A stretch of DNA of 38,928 nucleotides from Mesotoga sp. UBA6090 (GCF_002435945.1 NZ_DIXC01000044.1:1-38928), one strand, 5' to 3'; counted from the stretch's first letter, positions 15,651-24,238 are shown. Numbers and translations: made by a program. The notes: generated from the sequence alone by a model not told the origin.

Positions 15651-16673
15651 CTACTCTCCTCCATCAGTCTCGTAGTATCTCTCTATAACAGCTCCTTCTT
15701 TGAAAGTCTTGAATTCCTGCTCTTTCCATATTCTCCAGAGCAAGTCCTCCTTTTCTGCAATCAGAATTTGCCGTATCTCTTCCCTTACGTCATCAATGCC
15801 CAGAGCACCGGCTGGAGAATATGACTCAAGATAAATAACAGCATATTTGTTGTCAAGAGTCACGACCGAAGAAAGCAACTCGCCGTTAGTCGGTTTGAAG
15901 AGAGATTTCACAAGCTCGGGATTCAGATTCTCAATCCCCTGTCTCGTGAAACTTCCCGACTGAACTTCAGGGAAGGTATCGAGTACAGAAGCAGGATTTG
16001 CATCCCTAGATGCCGCCTTCCATACCGAATAGGCTTCAGAGAAGGAATCAAACAGGAGCACCTTTAAATTGGCCCTTTCCTCCTCAATTGCATACCTGGA
16101 GGAGTTGGCCAGATAATACTGCTCAACTTCCTCTTCTGTAACAGTTGCACTTTCAGTAACAGCTTCATAGAGAGCATTAAGAACCTCTTTGTAGGCAAGA
16201 TCCCTGACTACTTTCGCCTCATAGGAACTCAGCCCATCGATGTATCCTTTGAGAATGTAGAAAAGATCAGCATCTGACTTCTCAATGTCCAATTCTGTGA
16301 GAGTATCCATGATTGATTTGTTGACAACGCCCCTCAGAACCTCGGTGTCGGCTTCTATTCCAGCTTCCCTAGCATACTGAATAAGAAGCGTCTCTTCGAT
16401 CAGAGCCTCCAGAGAATTTCTTTCGTATTCCTCCAGTAATTTCTGGCCGGCTTCAGTATTCAGAAGCATCTCTGAAAACAGAGGGTCTACCTCTTCAATC
16501 CTCTTTGATATCTCAGTATAGTTAGGCAAAACTTTCGAAAGGAAAGCATCCATGGTGATAACCTCGCCATTTACCCTGGCGGCTATCCCACTTCCAGACA
16601 ACGTCTCTGTCTGTGCAAACGCTGTTACAGCAAATAACATAATCATCAGGGCAGCGATTAGCAGCTTCTTCAA
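15651..16673 (-). CDS. Exported SurA/PrsA-like peptidyl-prolyl isomerase or chaperone
   Basis: The 340-residue protein has a signal peptide (KKLLIAALMIMLFAVTAFA) and the SurA N-terminal signature 'AARVNGEVITMDAF'. A long helical chaperone region follows, then a parvulin-like segment (about residues 200-300) in which the usual 'ARHILV' start is changed to 'ANLKVLL', so isomerase activity is doubtful. It probably holds outer-layer proteins during export. The start is TTG 16673, with AAGGAGGG six nt upstream; it overlaps the mazG stop by 4 nt (TTGA). Confidence 0.85.
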   Translation of the reverse strand: MKKLLIAALMIMLFAVTAFAQTETLSGSGIAARVNGEVITMDAFLSKVLPNYTEISKRIEEVDPLFSEMLLNTEAGQKLLEEYERNSLEALIEETLLIQYAREAGIEADTEVLRGVVNKSIMDTLTELDIEKSDADLFYILKGYIDGLSSYEAKVVRDLAYKEVLNALYEAVTESATVTEEEVEQYYLANSSRYAIEEERANLKVLLFDSFSEAYSVWKAASRDANPASVLDTFPEVQSGSFTRQGIENLNPELVKSLFKPTNGELLSSVVTLDNKYAVIYLESYSPAGALGIDDVREEIRQILIAEKEDLLWRIWKEQEFKTFKEGAVIERYYETDGGE

Positions 16674-17455
16674 TTTGTACCCTCCTTCGCTTTTTCCCAC
16701 AGGTGATTGAGCTCATCTATGGTCATGCTTTCAATTTCCAGACCGTACTCCTCAATATGACTCTCCATATCTCGAAAACGGTTCACAAATTTCTCAGTTG
16801 ATCTCTTTAAAGCCGATTCAGGATCCACATCAAGAAATCTCGATAGATTTGCAATCGTAAAAAGAAGATCTCCGAGTTCCTCTTCAATTTTCTTCTTGTC
16901 CCCTCCCTTTATAGCACAGTCTAGCTCTTCTATCTCTTCGTCTATCTTGTTGCGCGGACCGCTTATCTCGTTCCAATCAAAACCTACGACTGAAGCATTC
17001 TCCTGAACCCTACGAGCCAGACTCAGTGCTGGAAGAGCCTTGTTGATCTTACCTATAGAGGAACTTCCAGTTGAGCCTGCTCCCTTTTCCTTCGCTTTTA
17101 TTTCTTCCCACTGACGATAAGAATAACCCTTTGAATCGGAAAAGACTTGGGGGTGCCTTCTCACGAGTTTATCTGTTAGTGACCTTACAACATCCGTAAT
17201 TGAGAAGGCTTTTCTTTCGGCCGCAATCTGTGAATGAAATATAACCTGAAGAAGGATATCACCGAGCTCTTCGGCAAGCTCTTCGTCATTCCCACGATCT
17301 ATGGCATCAAGTACCTCATACGCCTCTTCAATCAAATATGGTCTGAGCGTCTCATGAGTCTGTGCTATATCCCATTCACAGCCTCCGGGAGATCTCAATT
17401 TCTCCATTGTCTCAATGAGTCTTACCCATTCGCTTTCCTCAAATGTCCTCTTCAA
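16670..17455 (-). CDS. mazG: Nucleoside triphosphate pyrophosphohydrolase MazG
   Basis: The 261-residue protein has two MazG domains. The first has 'LIEEAYEVLDAID' and 'EELAEELGDILLQVIFH', the second 'IDEEIEELDCAI' and 'KIEEELGDLLF', each with the EExxE and ExxD metal-binding patterns. It hydrolyses NTPs and dNTPs to monophosphates and pyrophosphate, a house-cleaning role. It starts with TTG 17455, with GGAGGT six nt upstream, and overlaps the rnhB stop by 4 nt (TTGA). Confidence 0.94.
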   Translation of the reverse strand: MKRTFEESEWVRLIETMEKLRSPGGCEWDIAQTHETLRPYLIEEAYEVLDAIDRGNDEELAEELGDILLQVIFHSQIAAERKAFSITDVVRSLTDKLVRRHPQVFSDSKGYSYRQWEEIKAKEKGAGSTGSSSIGKINKALPALSLARRVQENASVVGFDWNEISGPRNKIDEEIEELDCAIKGGDKKKIEEELGDLLFTIANLSRFLDVDPESALKRSTEKFVNRFRDMESHIEEYGLEIESMTIDELNHLWEKAKEGTN

Positions 17456-18156
17456 TTCTTGACCTCCGTTGTAGTCAACCCGGCTCTAAAAAGCCTGGCG
17501 TTACTTACTTCATTTTCTTCTGACCAGCGTGATACAAGTTCCTTAGGAATCAACTCTCGAATCGGCCTGTAAGTGAGTCTGTGCCAAGTTGTCGGTCCGA
17601 ACTCCCTCAGAGCATTTAGATGCATTTCAGTACAATAACCCTTGTGTCTTCTATAGCCATACTCGGGATATAATGAATCGAGAGAATCCATAATCCGATC
17701 TCTAAACACCTTTGCAATTATAGAAGCACTGGCTATCGATGCGCTCTTCCGATCTCCGCGGACAACACACTCGCCCTTCACATCCAGTTTTAGCCACTTT
17801 CCATCGACGATTACATAATCTGGCCTTTCAGAAAGAACGCTCAGTGCCCTGTTCATTGCCAGTCTGGTGGCAGCTAAGACGTTGATGAGATCTATCTCTT
17901 CGGGCGACGAAAGCCCTATACCTACTATGGAGTTCTCGATTATTCTCTCAAACAACGATTCTCTGATTTTTCTGCTAAGAGCTTTAGAATCGTACACGCC
18001 TTCCACTGGATTCAGAACTATAACGGCAGCTGCTACAACGGGCCCGGCCAGAGGACCTCTTCCGGCTTCATCTACACCTGCAACTATCTTGTGATCTACT
18101 CTGTAAGCGGCATCAAATCTAACAAGCTTATTGAACTCTTCTTCAGACAATTTCAT
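17452..18156 (-). CDS. rnhB: Ribonuclease HII
   Basis: The protein (234 residues from the chosen start) has the RNase HII core 'VAGVDEAGRGPLAGPVVAAAV', 'YDSKALS', 'YVIVDGK', and 'KGDRKSASIASASIIAKVFRD', which hold the acidic metal ligands. It removes RNA from RNA-DNA hybrids and single ribonucleotides from DNA. The start is uncertain. The ATG at 18156 gives a normal N-terminus but no Shine-Dalgarno site; a TATAAT lies 7-12 nt upstream of it on the - strand, so a leaderless transcript is possible. The frame extends to 18210 with other ATG codons. It is first in the operon with mazG, the SurA-like gene, DUF59 and prmC. Confidence 0.92.
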   Translation of the reverse strand: MKLSEEEFNKLVRFDAAYRVDHKIVAGVDEAGRGPLAGPVVAAAVIVLNPVEGVYDSKALSRKIRESLFERIIENSIVGIGLSSPEEIDLINVLAATRLAMNRALSVLSERPDYVIVDGKWLKLDVKGECVVRGDRKSASIASASIIAKVFRDRIMDSLDSLYPEYGYRRHKGYCTEMHLNALREFGPTTWHRLTYRPIRELIPKELVSRWSEENEVSNARLFRAGLTTTEVKN

Positions 18157-18249
18157 ACTGAAATTATACATCACCATTTCATAGGCTTCAGCACATGATG
18201 CGAACGCCATAGAACAGATGAATGAACGTAAGCAACCTGAGAATCAGTC

Positions 18250-18277
18250 TTAACCGTGGCAAATATGATGATATAAT
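18250..18277 (+). promoter_or_regulatory. Candidate promoter of the marR-serS operon
   Basis: TTAACC (18250-18255), a 16-nt spacer, then a perfect TATAAT (18272-18277), about 55 nt upstream of the MarR start codon and divergent from rnhB. The -35 hexamer matches consensus at four of six positions. Confidence 0.5.
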
Positions 18278-18332
18278 CTCTTGAGTAGTAACGTTTTCTG
18301 TCAACCAATACAGAGGGTTTGGAGGTGTGGTG

Positions 18333-18791
18333 ATGTCCGGAAATGAAATCAAAAAGGAAGACGCTGCAATTCTTGAGAAGAATCTTAGAGCGATTTCTAC
18401 GAGGATTAGAAGGGAAGGAAGAAAGGTTTTGAGGGACTTCCCGATCACTCCGGCCCAATTCGATGTCCTTCAGATCCTTTTCTTCAATGGTGAAAAGAGG
18501 ATGAGTGACATCAGTCGCTGGCTTGGAATAACAAAGAGCACAACAACGGGTCTTGTGAAAAGGCTTATTGATGCTGATTTGGTAGAACGAAGGCGTTCTG
18601 ACAAAGATAGGAGATCATTCATAATCGACATTTCTGATTCCGGAAGAACACTCATCGAGAAAGTTATCGATAGAAGAGTAGAGTACCTGAAATCGGTAAT
18701 GACCGAAATAAAGTCTGATCAGGTAAAGGCTCTTGAGGTAATTGTCCAGAATCTTCTAGAGATAATGGACTCTAAGAAAGCAAAGGTATAA
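18333..18791 (+). CDS. MarR-family transcriptional regulator
   Basis: The 152-residue winged-helix protein has the MarR pattern 'ITPAQFDVLQILFF', 'MSDISRWLGITKSTTTGLVKRL' (recognition helix) and the wing 'VERRRSDKDRRSFIIDIS'. Helices at both ends would form the dimer interface. The ATG at 18333 lies just after GGAGGTG; two in-frame GTG codons upstream overlap that site. It heads a + strand run with the LptA-like gene, serS, rsmE and a sugar kinase gene. The target and ligand are unknown; autoregulation of this promoter is likely. Confidence 0.9.
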   Translation: MSGNEIKKEDAAILEKNLRAISTRIRREGRKVLRDFPITPAQFDVLQILFFNGEKRMSDISRWLGITKSTTTGLVKRLIDADLVERRRSDKDRRSFIIDISDSGRTLIEKVIDRRVEYLKSVMTEIKSDQVKALEVIVQNLLEIMDSKKAKV

Positions 18792-18808
18792 TCGTCTGGA
18801 GGTAGTTT

Positions 18809-19471
18809 ATGAAGAGAAAGAGTATTATTATTGGACTAATTCTTGTTTCCCTTGCAGCAACAATTTTTGCCAGCACAGTAAGGATAAAGGGAGACACAGT
18901 CCTGGGATCTCTGCAGAAAGAGGTCTTTACTTTCATTGGAAATGTCTTTATTAACAAGGACGGAGAAATCTACGTTGAGACTCCACTGGCAACTGCGACA
19001 AAGGGTACTACTGACTGGGAGAGTTTTGTCACTGAAGGCAAAACCTTTGTAAGATTTCAGACTGGTGAGGCTACCGCTTCATCGCTTGACTACAATCTTG
19101 AGAACTCCACCGGCACATTGCTTGAAGATGTTGAAGCCATAATTTACTCGAAAGAGGATGATGGTAAGGACATATATGTTTACAAGACCGAGATACTCAA
19201 TTTCGATCAGAAAACAGAATACTATGAGGGTTTCGCAAAGGAAACAGGGGAGGCAACGCCAGACCTAATTTTCATTGACTACAAAGGCGATCTCAATGTT
19301 GATACGCTCTACTTCGAGTATTTTGGAGATACGGGGCTCCTCAATTTGAGAGGAAATGTCTTTGTTGACGATTTCAAGAACAGTAGAAAGATTTGGGCCG
19401 CTGAACTGGTATACGACACAAACGACGACTCATTTGAAGGAAAAGATGTTGAGATAGAGCTTGTTTTCTAG
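18809..19471 (+). CDS. Exported LptA/OstA-like beta-rich envelope protein
   Basis: This 220-residue protein has a signal peptide (MKRKSIIIGLILVSLAATIFAS). Its repetitive beta-strand pattern (FTFIGNVFINKDGEIYVE, YNLENSTGTLLEDVEAIIY, LNLRGNVFVDD) resembles the OstA/LptA/LptC jellyroll, where a strand such as 'G.V....g....a..a.yd' recurs. LptA-like proteins bridge lipid transfer across the periplasm. Thermotogota have an outer toga but not classical LPS, so the ligand is open. The ATG has GGAGGT six nt upstream and follows marR by 17 nt. Confidence 0.65.
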   Translation: MKRKSIIIGLILVSLAATIFASTVRIKGDTVLGSLQKEVFTFIGNVFINKDGEIYVETPLATATKGTTDWESFVTEGKTFVRFQTGEATASSLDYNLENSTGTLLEDVEAIIYSKEDDGKDIYVYKTEILNFDQKTEYYEGFAKETGEATPDLIFIDYKGDLNVDTLYFEYFGDTGLLNLRGNVFVDDFKNSRKIWAAELVYDTNDDSFEGKDVEIELVF

Positions 19472-19485
19472 CTGGAGGAAAGAAC

Positions 19486-20754
19486 ATGATTGACGTAAGG
19501 TTGATTAGAGAAAACCCCGAAATTGTGAGAAGAGCTCTTGAGCACAGGCAGATGACCTCAGAGCTGTTGGATGAGATCGTTGATATGGAATCAAAGAGGA
19601 GAGAGGCGCTGCAGGTCGTTGAGCAGAAAAAGGCCGAGAGAAATAGCATATCTTCGGAAATTGCTCGTGCCAAAGCAAGCAAAGACGAGAAACTTGCTCT
19701 TTCCCTTATGGAAAGAGCAAAAGAGATCTCATCTGAAGTTAAGGAGCTTGATAACCGAACTTCTCAGATAGAAGAAGAACTGAAAATCAAACTTCTCTAT
19801 CTTCCCAATATTCCTTCATCGACCACACCTATTGGCAAGAGTGAGGAAGATAACGTAGTTCTTAGGACATGGGGGGAACCGAGAAAGGTCGATTTTGAGA
19901 TCCGACCGCACTGGGATTACGGCCCGGAAACAGGTCTTATAGACTTTGAAAGAGCCGCGAAAATATCTGGAGCGAGATTCACGATTCTTAGAAGAGACTT
20001 CGCAAGACTTGAGAGGGCCATAACTAACTTTATGCTGGACCTTCACCATTCCAAGGGATACGAGGAAGTAGCTCTTCCTTTCATGGTTAAGAGAGATACG
20101 ATGCAGGCTACCGGTCAACTCCCAAAATTTGAAGAAGAAGCTTACAGAATAGATCCCGACGATATGTTTATGATACCTACGGCAGAAGTACCTCTTGTTT
20201 CTCAGCACATGGACGAGATCATCGAAGGTGATCTGCCTAAGAAATACACGGCTTACAGTGCATGCTTCAGGAGAGAGGCCGGATCGTACGGAAAGGATGT
20301 TCGTGGAATGATAAGAGTACACCAATTTGACAAGGTGGAGCTTGTCTGGTTTACCCATCCCGACGAGTCGTACGATGCGCTTGATAATCTTACGGCCGAC
20401 GCTGAAGATGTTCTTAGGAAGTTGGAACTCCCTTACCGGGTAGTTTCTCTTTGTACTGGGGATATCGGGTTTGCATCGGCCAAGACTTATGATCTTGAAG
20501 TTTGGTTGCCTTCTTACAACACTTATAGAGAGATTTCTTCCTGTTCAAACGTTGAGGACTTCCAGCCAAGACGAGCCAACATAAGGTTCAGAGACAGTGA
20601 CAACAAGCTGAAGTTTGTACACTGTTTGAATGGCTCGGGACTGGCCGTTGGAAGGACCCTGGTAGCAATAGTTGAGAACTATCAGAGAAGTGACGGAAAG
20701 ATTGATGTGCCCAAAGCCCTCGTACCATACTTGAGTCAAGAGGTCATTGGTTAG
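19486..20754 (+). CDS. serS: Seryl-tRNA synthetase
   Basis: The 422-residue class II synthetase begins MIDVRLIRENPEIVRRAL. It has the long N-terminal antiparallel coiled coil (about residues 30-105, rich in K/E) that contacts the long variable arm of tRNA-Ser. Motif 2 reads 'ACFRREAGSYGKDVRGMIR' and motif 3 'GSGLAVGRTLVAIVEN'. It charges tRNA-Ser and tRNA-Sec with serine. Length and start are normal; GGAGGAAAG precedes the ATG. The next gene starts immediately after the stop. Confidence 0.97.
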   Translation: MIDVRLIRENPEIVRRALEHRQMTSELLDEIVDMESKRREALQVVEQKKAERNSISSEIARAKASKDEKLALSLMERAKEISSEVKELDNRTSQIEEELKIKLLYLPNIPSSTTPIGKSEEDNVVLRTWGEPRKVDFEIRPHWDYGPETGLIDFERAAKISGARFTILRRDFARLERAITNFMLDLHHSKGYEEVALPFMVKRDTMQATGQLPKFEEEAYRIDPDDMFMIPTAEVPLVSQHMDEIIEGDLPKKYTAYSACFRREAGSYGKDVRGMIRVHQFDKVELVWFTHPDESYDALDNLTADAEDVLRKLELPYRVVSLCTGDIGFASAKTYDLEVWLPSYNTYREISSCSNVEDFQPRRANIRFRDSDNKLKFVHCLNGSGLAVGRTLVAIVENYQRSDGKIDVPKALVPYLSQEVIG

Positions 20755-21441
20755 TTGCCCAATGCTTTCTTTGTTCTGCCCGAAGACAACAGAGTCACTC
20801 TAGACAGCAGTGAAACCAAGCATCTGAGAGTGACTAGAGCAAGACCCGGTGATAAGCTAACGGGCATTGATGGCAAAGGAACCACTTACAGATTTGTTCT
20901 CGAAGAACTTGGGAAATCATCTGCTTCGGGAATTGTTATCGAGCGCGAGTACATCGAGAAAGACGGTAAGAGTGTTACTGTAGCCGTGGCAGCGACGAAG
21001 TGGCCACGGCTACATATTCTGATAGAGAAGGCTACCGAATTGGGAGTAGACAGAATCGAGTTGTTCAGCAGTCTTAGATCGGTTTCCAGAGTTGATCAAA
21101 GTAAGTTGGCTAAGTTCAATGCAGTCGCAAAGGAAGCTGCCAAGCAGAGTGTCAATCCTTACATTCCCGAGATTAGAATATCCGAGACTCTTCCTCTTGA
21201 AGGATCATTCAACCTGCTTCTGGAATTCGGCGGCAGGCCTTTAGCAGAAGTAGAAGAAGAACTTGCCGTTGAAAGAAAACTGCGATTGATCGTAGGACCC
21301 GAAGGAGGTTTCGCACCGGAGGAGATTAGGGACATCTCAACCCGATGCACTTCCGTTTCTTTGGGAAGAAGAACTCTGAGAGTCGAGACAAGCGTGATTG
21401 TTGTACTCGGAATTATCAATTACCGTCTCGGCAGAATATAG
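20755..21441 (+). CDS. rsmE: 16S rRNA (uracil-1498-N3)-methyltransferase
   Basis: This 228-residue SPOUT-family enzyme has an N-terminal PUA-like region (HLRVTRARPGDKLTGIDG) and the C-terminal trefoil knot with 'ATKWPRLHILIEKATELGVD' and 'LIVGPEGGFAPEEI', then 'SLGRRTLRVETSVIV'. It methylates U1498 of 16S rRNA. The start is a TTG abutting the serS stop, with AAGAGGT ten nt upstream inside serS, so translation is coupled. Confidence 0.94.
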   Translation: MPNAFFVLPEDNRVTLDSSETKHLRVTRARPGDKLTGIDGKGTTYRFVLEELGKSSASGIVIEREYIEKDGKSVTVAVAATKWPRLHILIEKATELGVDRIELFSSLRSVSRVDQSKLAKFNAVAKEAAKQSVNPYIPEIRISETLPLEGSFNLLLEFGGRPLAEVEEELAVERKLRLIVGPEGGFAPEEIRDISTRCTSVSLGRRTLRVETSVIVVLGIINYRLGRI

Positions 21442-21453
21442 GAGGTACAAGTA

Positions 21454-22392
21454 GTGATTTTCTCACTGACTTTGAACGCAGCTCTCGATAGATTCTTATA
21501 TACAGACTCTATAATCGAGGACGATACTGTAAGGGTAGATAGAGTCAAGGACTACCCTGCAGGTAAAGGTGTCGACGTATCACGTGTAATAAATGAACTG
21601 GGAGGCCATTCGGTCTCAATAGCTTTTCTTGGAGGTCATACCGGAAAGATCATAGAAGAGATGCTAGATGATGAGGGAGTCGTTTATGCAACGGTAAGAA
21701 GTGAAGAAGAAACAAGGATTAACATTCTAGTACAGACTGGAAGTGGTCAATACAGGATGAGTCTTCCGGGCCCGGTAATTTCGGAAAGGGAAACAGAAAA
21801 ACTCTGTAAGACGATTGATACCTTGTTGAGAAAAGGAGACTATCTTCTTATCTGCGGAAGTGTTCCTGAAGGAGTAAGCAGCGACATATACGCTCGACTC
21901 TGTTCAAGGATGAGAGACATCGGAGTCAACGTCTACATAGATTCCGACAAAGAGCCGTTAATCGAAGGCGTAAAAGCTGGCCCCAGAGGAATCAAGCCAA
22001 ATTTGCATGAACTACAGAGGTTGTTGAATCGGGAACTTCATGGAGAGACAAATATAAAAAGAGCTCTACTTGAGGTCTCAGACAAATATTCGATCGAGGA
22101 GGTCCTTCTCACTATGGGAAGAGAGGGAGCCCTTGCACTTATCGGTGGAAGCTTCTATCGAATAATGGTGCCCGAAGTTTCCGTCAAGAGCGCAGTGGGG
22201 GCAGGAGACTCTTTTCTTGCAGCTTACTGCTTGTCGAGAGAATTGGGCGAGAGAAGTGAAGTTGCTTTGAAAATGGCAGGAGCAGCTAGTTCTGCTGCCG
22301 TCATGACCCCAGGTACCGAACTCTGCAGGTTCGATGATGTAATGAATCTGCTGCCACAAATCACTGTTGAAGCTGTAATCGCTCCTGGATGA
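21454..22392 (+). CDS. PfkB-family sugar kinase (1-phosphofructokinase / tagatose-6-phosphate kinase type)
   Basis: The 312-residue ribokinase-superfamily protein begins 'MIFSLTLNAALDRFLY' with the FruK-type N-terminus. It has 'YPAGKGVDVSRVINELGG', 'LICGSVPEGVS', 'GIKPNLHEL' and the C-terminal catalytic motif 'VGAGDSFLAAY'. It should phosphorylate a phosphosugar with ATP; fructose-1-phosphate is the best guess, but LacC-type tagatose-6-phosphate or other substrates fit. The start is GTG 21454 with GGAGGT seven nt upstream, 12 nt after rsmE. No phosphotransferase genes are nearby. Confidence 0.9.
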   Translation: MIFSLTLNAALDRFLYTDSIIEDDTVRVDRVKDYPAGKGVDVSRVINELGGHSVSIAFLGGHTGKIIEEMLDDEGVVYATVRSEEETRINILVQTGSGQYRMSLPGPVISERETEKLCKTIDTLLRKGDYLLICGSVPEGVSSDIYARLCSRMRDIGVNVYIDSDKEPLIEGVKAGPRGIKPNLHELQRLLNRELHGETNIKRALLEVSDKYSIEEVLLTMGREGALALIGGSFYRIMVPEVSVKSAVGAGDSFLAAYCLSRELGERSEVALKMAGAASSAAVMTPGTELCRFDDVMNLLPQITVEAVIAPG

Positions 22393-22467
22393 TTCACTTG
22401 ATAGCGTATCGCATCCGCCAACTTCTCTGCAGGCGTTCCGCACTTTGTATCTGATAGAGGTTAACGG

Positions 22468-23161
22468 ATGACAATTAGGGCAGATTTTGCAGCTTTCCTT
22501 AGGAAGAAAGGAAAGAAGCAGAGTGTTATTGATGGTATAGTAGCAGATGTTGTCTTGTTCGAACAATTCCTCCGTAAAACCAGGGGTAAGTCTATCAAAG
22601 AGACTGAGACAGATGATATTCTAAGATTCGTCGCCGCGTGTGGAAAAGGAAAGAATCTTGGTAAGAAGCTTCGCTCTATATTTCTGTTTTCTTTCAAAGC
22701 CCTCCCTTTATGCACTTGCTTCGGAACTTCGTGAAAAAGAAATTTCGGCAAAGAGGAAGGCATTCAGACTCGATCAGTTTTCAAACTACTATCAAATGGT
22801 CGTGGATAACCTTGCCAAAGCAGGAATAGTTAGCACCTATCAAAATATCGAGGCTGCCCGTTCACCCGAAACGAGAGAAAATCTGGCTGCACGTACGGGT
22901 ACTGAAATGGAGAGGATACTTGAATACCTGAAACTCTCGGATCTCTCAAGACTTGGTGGATTGAGGGGAGTCCGGGCGAGGCTATACTACGATTCTGGAG
23001 TAGATACTTTAGACAAACTGTCTAGCTGGGACCCCGAGGAATCGAGGCCAATGCTGATCGACTTCGTCAGAAGAACGGGTTTCTAGGGAATGCCTCTACC
23101 AAAAGAAGTGAGTAGCACCATAGAAGCCGCTAAGAAGCTTGAAAGGCTTGTTGACTTATGA
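22468..23161 (+). pseudogene. Disrupted gene: N-terminal SAM-like (integrase-core-type) helices plus helix-hairpin-helix domain
   Basis: Reading starts at ATG 22468 (GAGGT six nt upstream) with 'DFAAFLRKKGKKQSVIDGI', which resembles the N-terminal helical domain of tyrosine recombinases. The frame closes at 22734, but the next frame (+1) continues the same protein from about 22700 (LYALASELREKEISAKRK). It goes on through a helix-hairpin-helix-like region (LSRLGGLRGVRARLYYDSGVDT) to 'FVRRTGF'. There an in-frame TAG (23084-23086) interrupts, and coherent sequence (GMPLPKEVSSTIEAAKKLERL) resumes to a TGA at 23159-23161. One +1 shift and one nonsense codon in about 230 codons mark a decaying gene or, less likely, sequence errors. 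It resembles DUF4332-type proteins; the function is unknown. It follows the sugar kinase by 75 nt on the same strand. Confidence 0.75.
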
Positions 23162-23268
23162 CGTTACCGTATTAACGGCTCATTCAGTTTGAATTGCTTC
23201 TGCATTGATTCAGCCTAGAGAAAAAACTCCATGATACTTTCGATCAAAAACAAACCCTTTCATATTTG

Positions 23269-23287
23269 TATAATCGTTAAGACGATT
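23269..23287 (+). promoter_or_regulatory. TATAAT box with overlapping inverted repeat upstream of the AraC-type regulator
   Basis: TATAAT (23269-23274) overlaps the inverted repeat AATCGT-TAAG-ACGATT (23272-23287). A regulator bound there would block the promoter. The surrounding 23162-23304 stretch shows no gene. Confidence 0.45.
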
Positions 23288-23304
23288 GTTGTGGAGGTGA
23301 AGTG

Positions 23305-23325
23305 ATGCCAACCTCACTTCCTTAA
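23305..23325 (+). other. Six-codon ORF with strong ribosome binding site: leader peptide or 5' end of a frameshifted regulator
   Basis: GGAGGTG lies five nt before ATG 23305, which opens MPTSLP and stops at TAA. In the frame used by the downstream regulator, the same DNA reads SDANLTSLKEDNIDCVNSVIDY, a plausible AraC N-terminus with no start codon of its own. A one-base loss just after this ATG would explain both facts. Confidence 0.5.
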
Positions 23326-23345
23326 AAGAGGACAACATTGATTGT

Positions 23346-24194
23346 GTGAACTCCGTTATAGATTACATTGAGGAGCACCTTTCATCTCAAATAACTCTCA
23401 CCGATCTATGCTCAGAAAGCTTCTACTCATCAGTTCATCTCCAGAGAATCTCCTTCCACACTGTGGGCGAGACGATAGGCCAGTACCGCAAGGGAAGAAG
23501 ATTGAGCGTGGCCGCCGACAAACTTGCGACAACCTCAATGACGATTCTTGAGATAGCTTTGCAGCTCGGCTATGATTCGCAAGAATCTTTTACCAGAGCA
23601 TTTAAGAGCAGATACTACATGACGCCTGGCAAGTATCGCAGATTCGGACTTCACTTCGCCGTTACCCAAAAGAAAAGACTCCTCTATAAGAGGAACCTAA
23701 TAGGTCTTGAGGAAAGAAAGAAAATGGAACCGAAAACCCTTCACAAACCTGCATTCAAAGTGATTGGCCTGAAGTACTATGGAAATGATCCTACCAACAA
23801 CTGTCCTGATCTTTGGAGAGACTTTATGGAGAGACTTCCAGAGATTGAGAACGTCATATCGGCGAAGGAAAGCTATGGACTAATGTGCACAGGCGAAGAG
23901 GACTTCGTTGACGGAAAGTTCGACTATACTGCATCGGTAGCAGTCTCCAGTCTGGAGAACATTCCCGAAGGAATGGTTGGTGCTGAGATACCCGAGGCGA
24001 CGTACGCAGTCTTCACTCACAATGGAAATCTGGATTCTCTGCAGGAAACTTACGAATACATCCATGGAAAGTGGTTTCAGAATTGGGAGTATGAACCGAC
24101 TGGACTTAATGAGTTCGAGTTATATGACGAGAGATTTACCGGAGAAGAGGACTCTGAGCTTTATATCTACATCCCTATTAAGAAAAAACAGTAG
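23346..24194 (+). CDS. AraC-family regulator with GyrI-like effector-binding domain (5' end probably frameshifted)
   Basis: The listed frame (282 residues from GTG 23346) has an AraC double helix-turn-helix (VIDYIEEHL, 'ILEIALQLGYDSQESFTRAFK', 'YMTPGKYRR') in residues 1-100. A GyrI/AraC_E_bind effector domain follows (FKVIGLKYYGN, 'YASVAVSS'-like, 'AEIPEATYAVFTHNG', 'ELYIYIPI') in about residues 130-280. This domain pair usually senses small hydrophobic molecules. The GTG has only a distant AGAGG. Coding-like sequence runs in frame upstream to about 23310, where the well-placed ATG at 23305 is one base out of frame. The protein may therefore be N-terminally disrupted, or start at a non-standard codon. 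Confidence 0.75.
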   Translation: MNSVIDYIEEHLSSQITLTDLCSESFYSSVHLQRISFHTVGETIGQYRKGRRLSVAADKLATTSMTILEIALQLGYDSQESFTRAFKSRYYMTPGKYRRFGLHFAVTQKKRLLYKRNLIGLEERKKMEPKTLHKPAFKVIGLKYYGNDPTNNCPDLWRDFMERLPEIENVISAKESYGLMCTGEEDFVDGKFDYTASVAVSSLENIPEGMVGAEIPEATYAVFTHNGNLDSLQETYEYIHGKWFQNWEYEPTGLNEFELYDERFTGEEDSELYIYIPIKKKQ

Positions 24195-24200
24195 ATCATC

Positions 24201-24238
24201 GAAAAAGGGGACCGATTTGATCGGTCTCCTTTGTTCTT
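24201..24238. terminator. Bidirectional intrinsic terminator between the AraC-type gene and the P-loop gene
   Basis: GGGGACCGAT pairs with ATCGGTCTCC (24207-24229, one G-U pair, TTG loop). TTTGTTCTT follows on the + strand and TTTTT on the - strand. It sits between two convergent stops, so it can serve both. Confidence 0.88.

Noticed and set aside
19816..20358. 180-codon antisense frame inside serS
   Set aside because: Shadow of the well-conserved serS codons; no ribosome binding site or domain.
22078..22566. 162-codon antisense frame across the end of the sugar kinase gene
   Set aside because: Overlaps the conserved GAGDSF region on the other strand; composition is Cys/Ser-rich as expected of a shadow.
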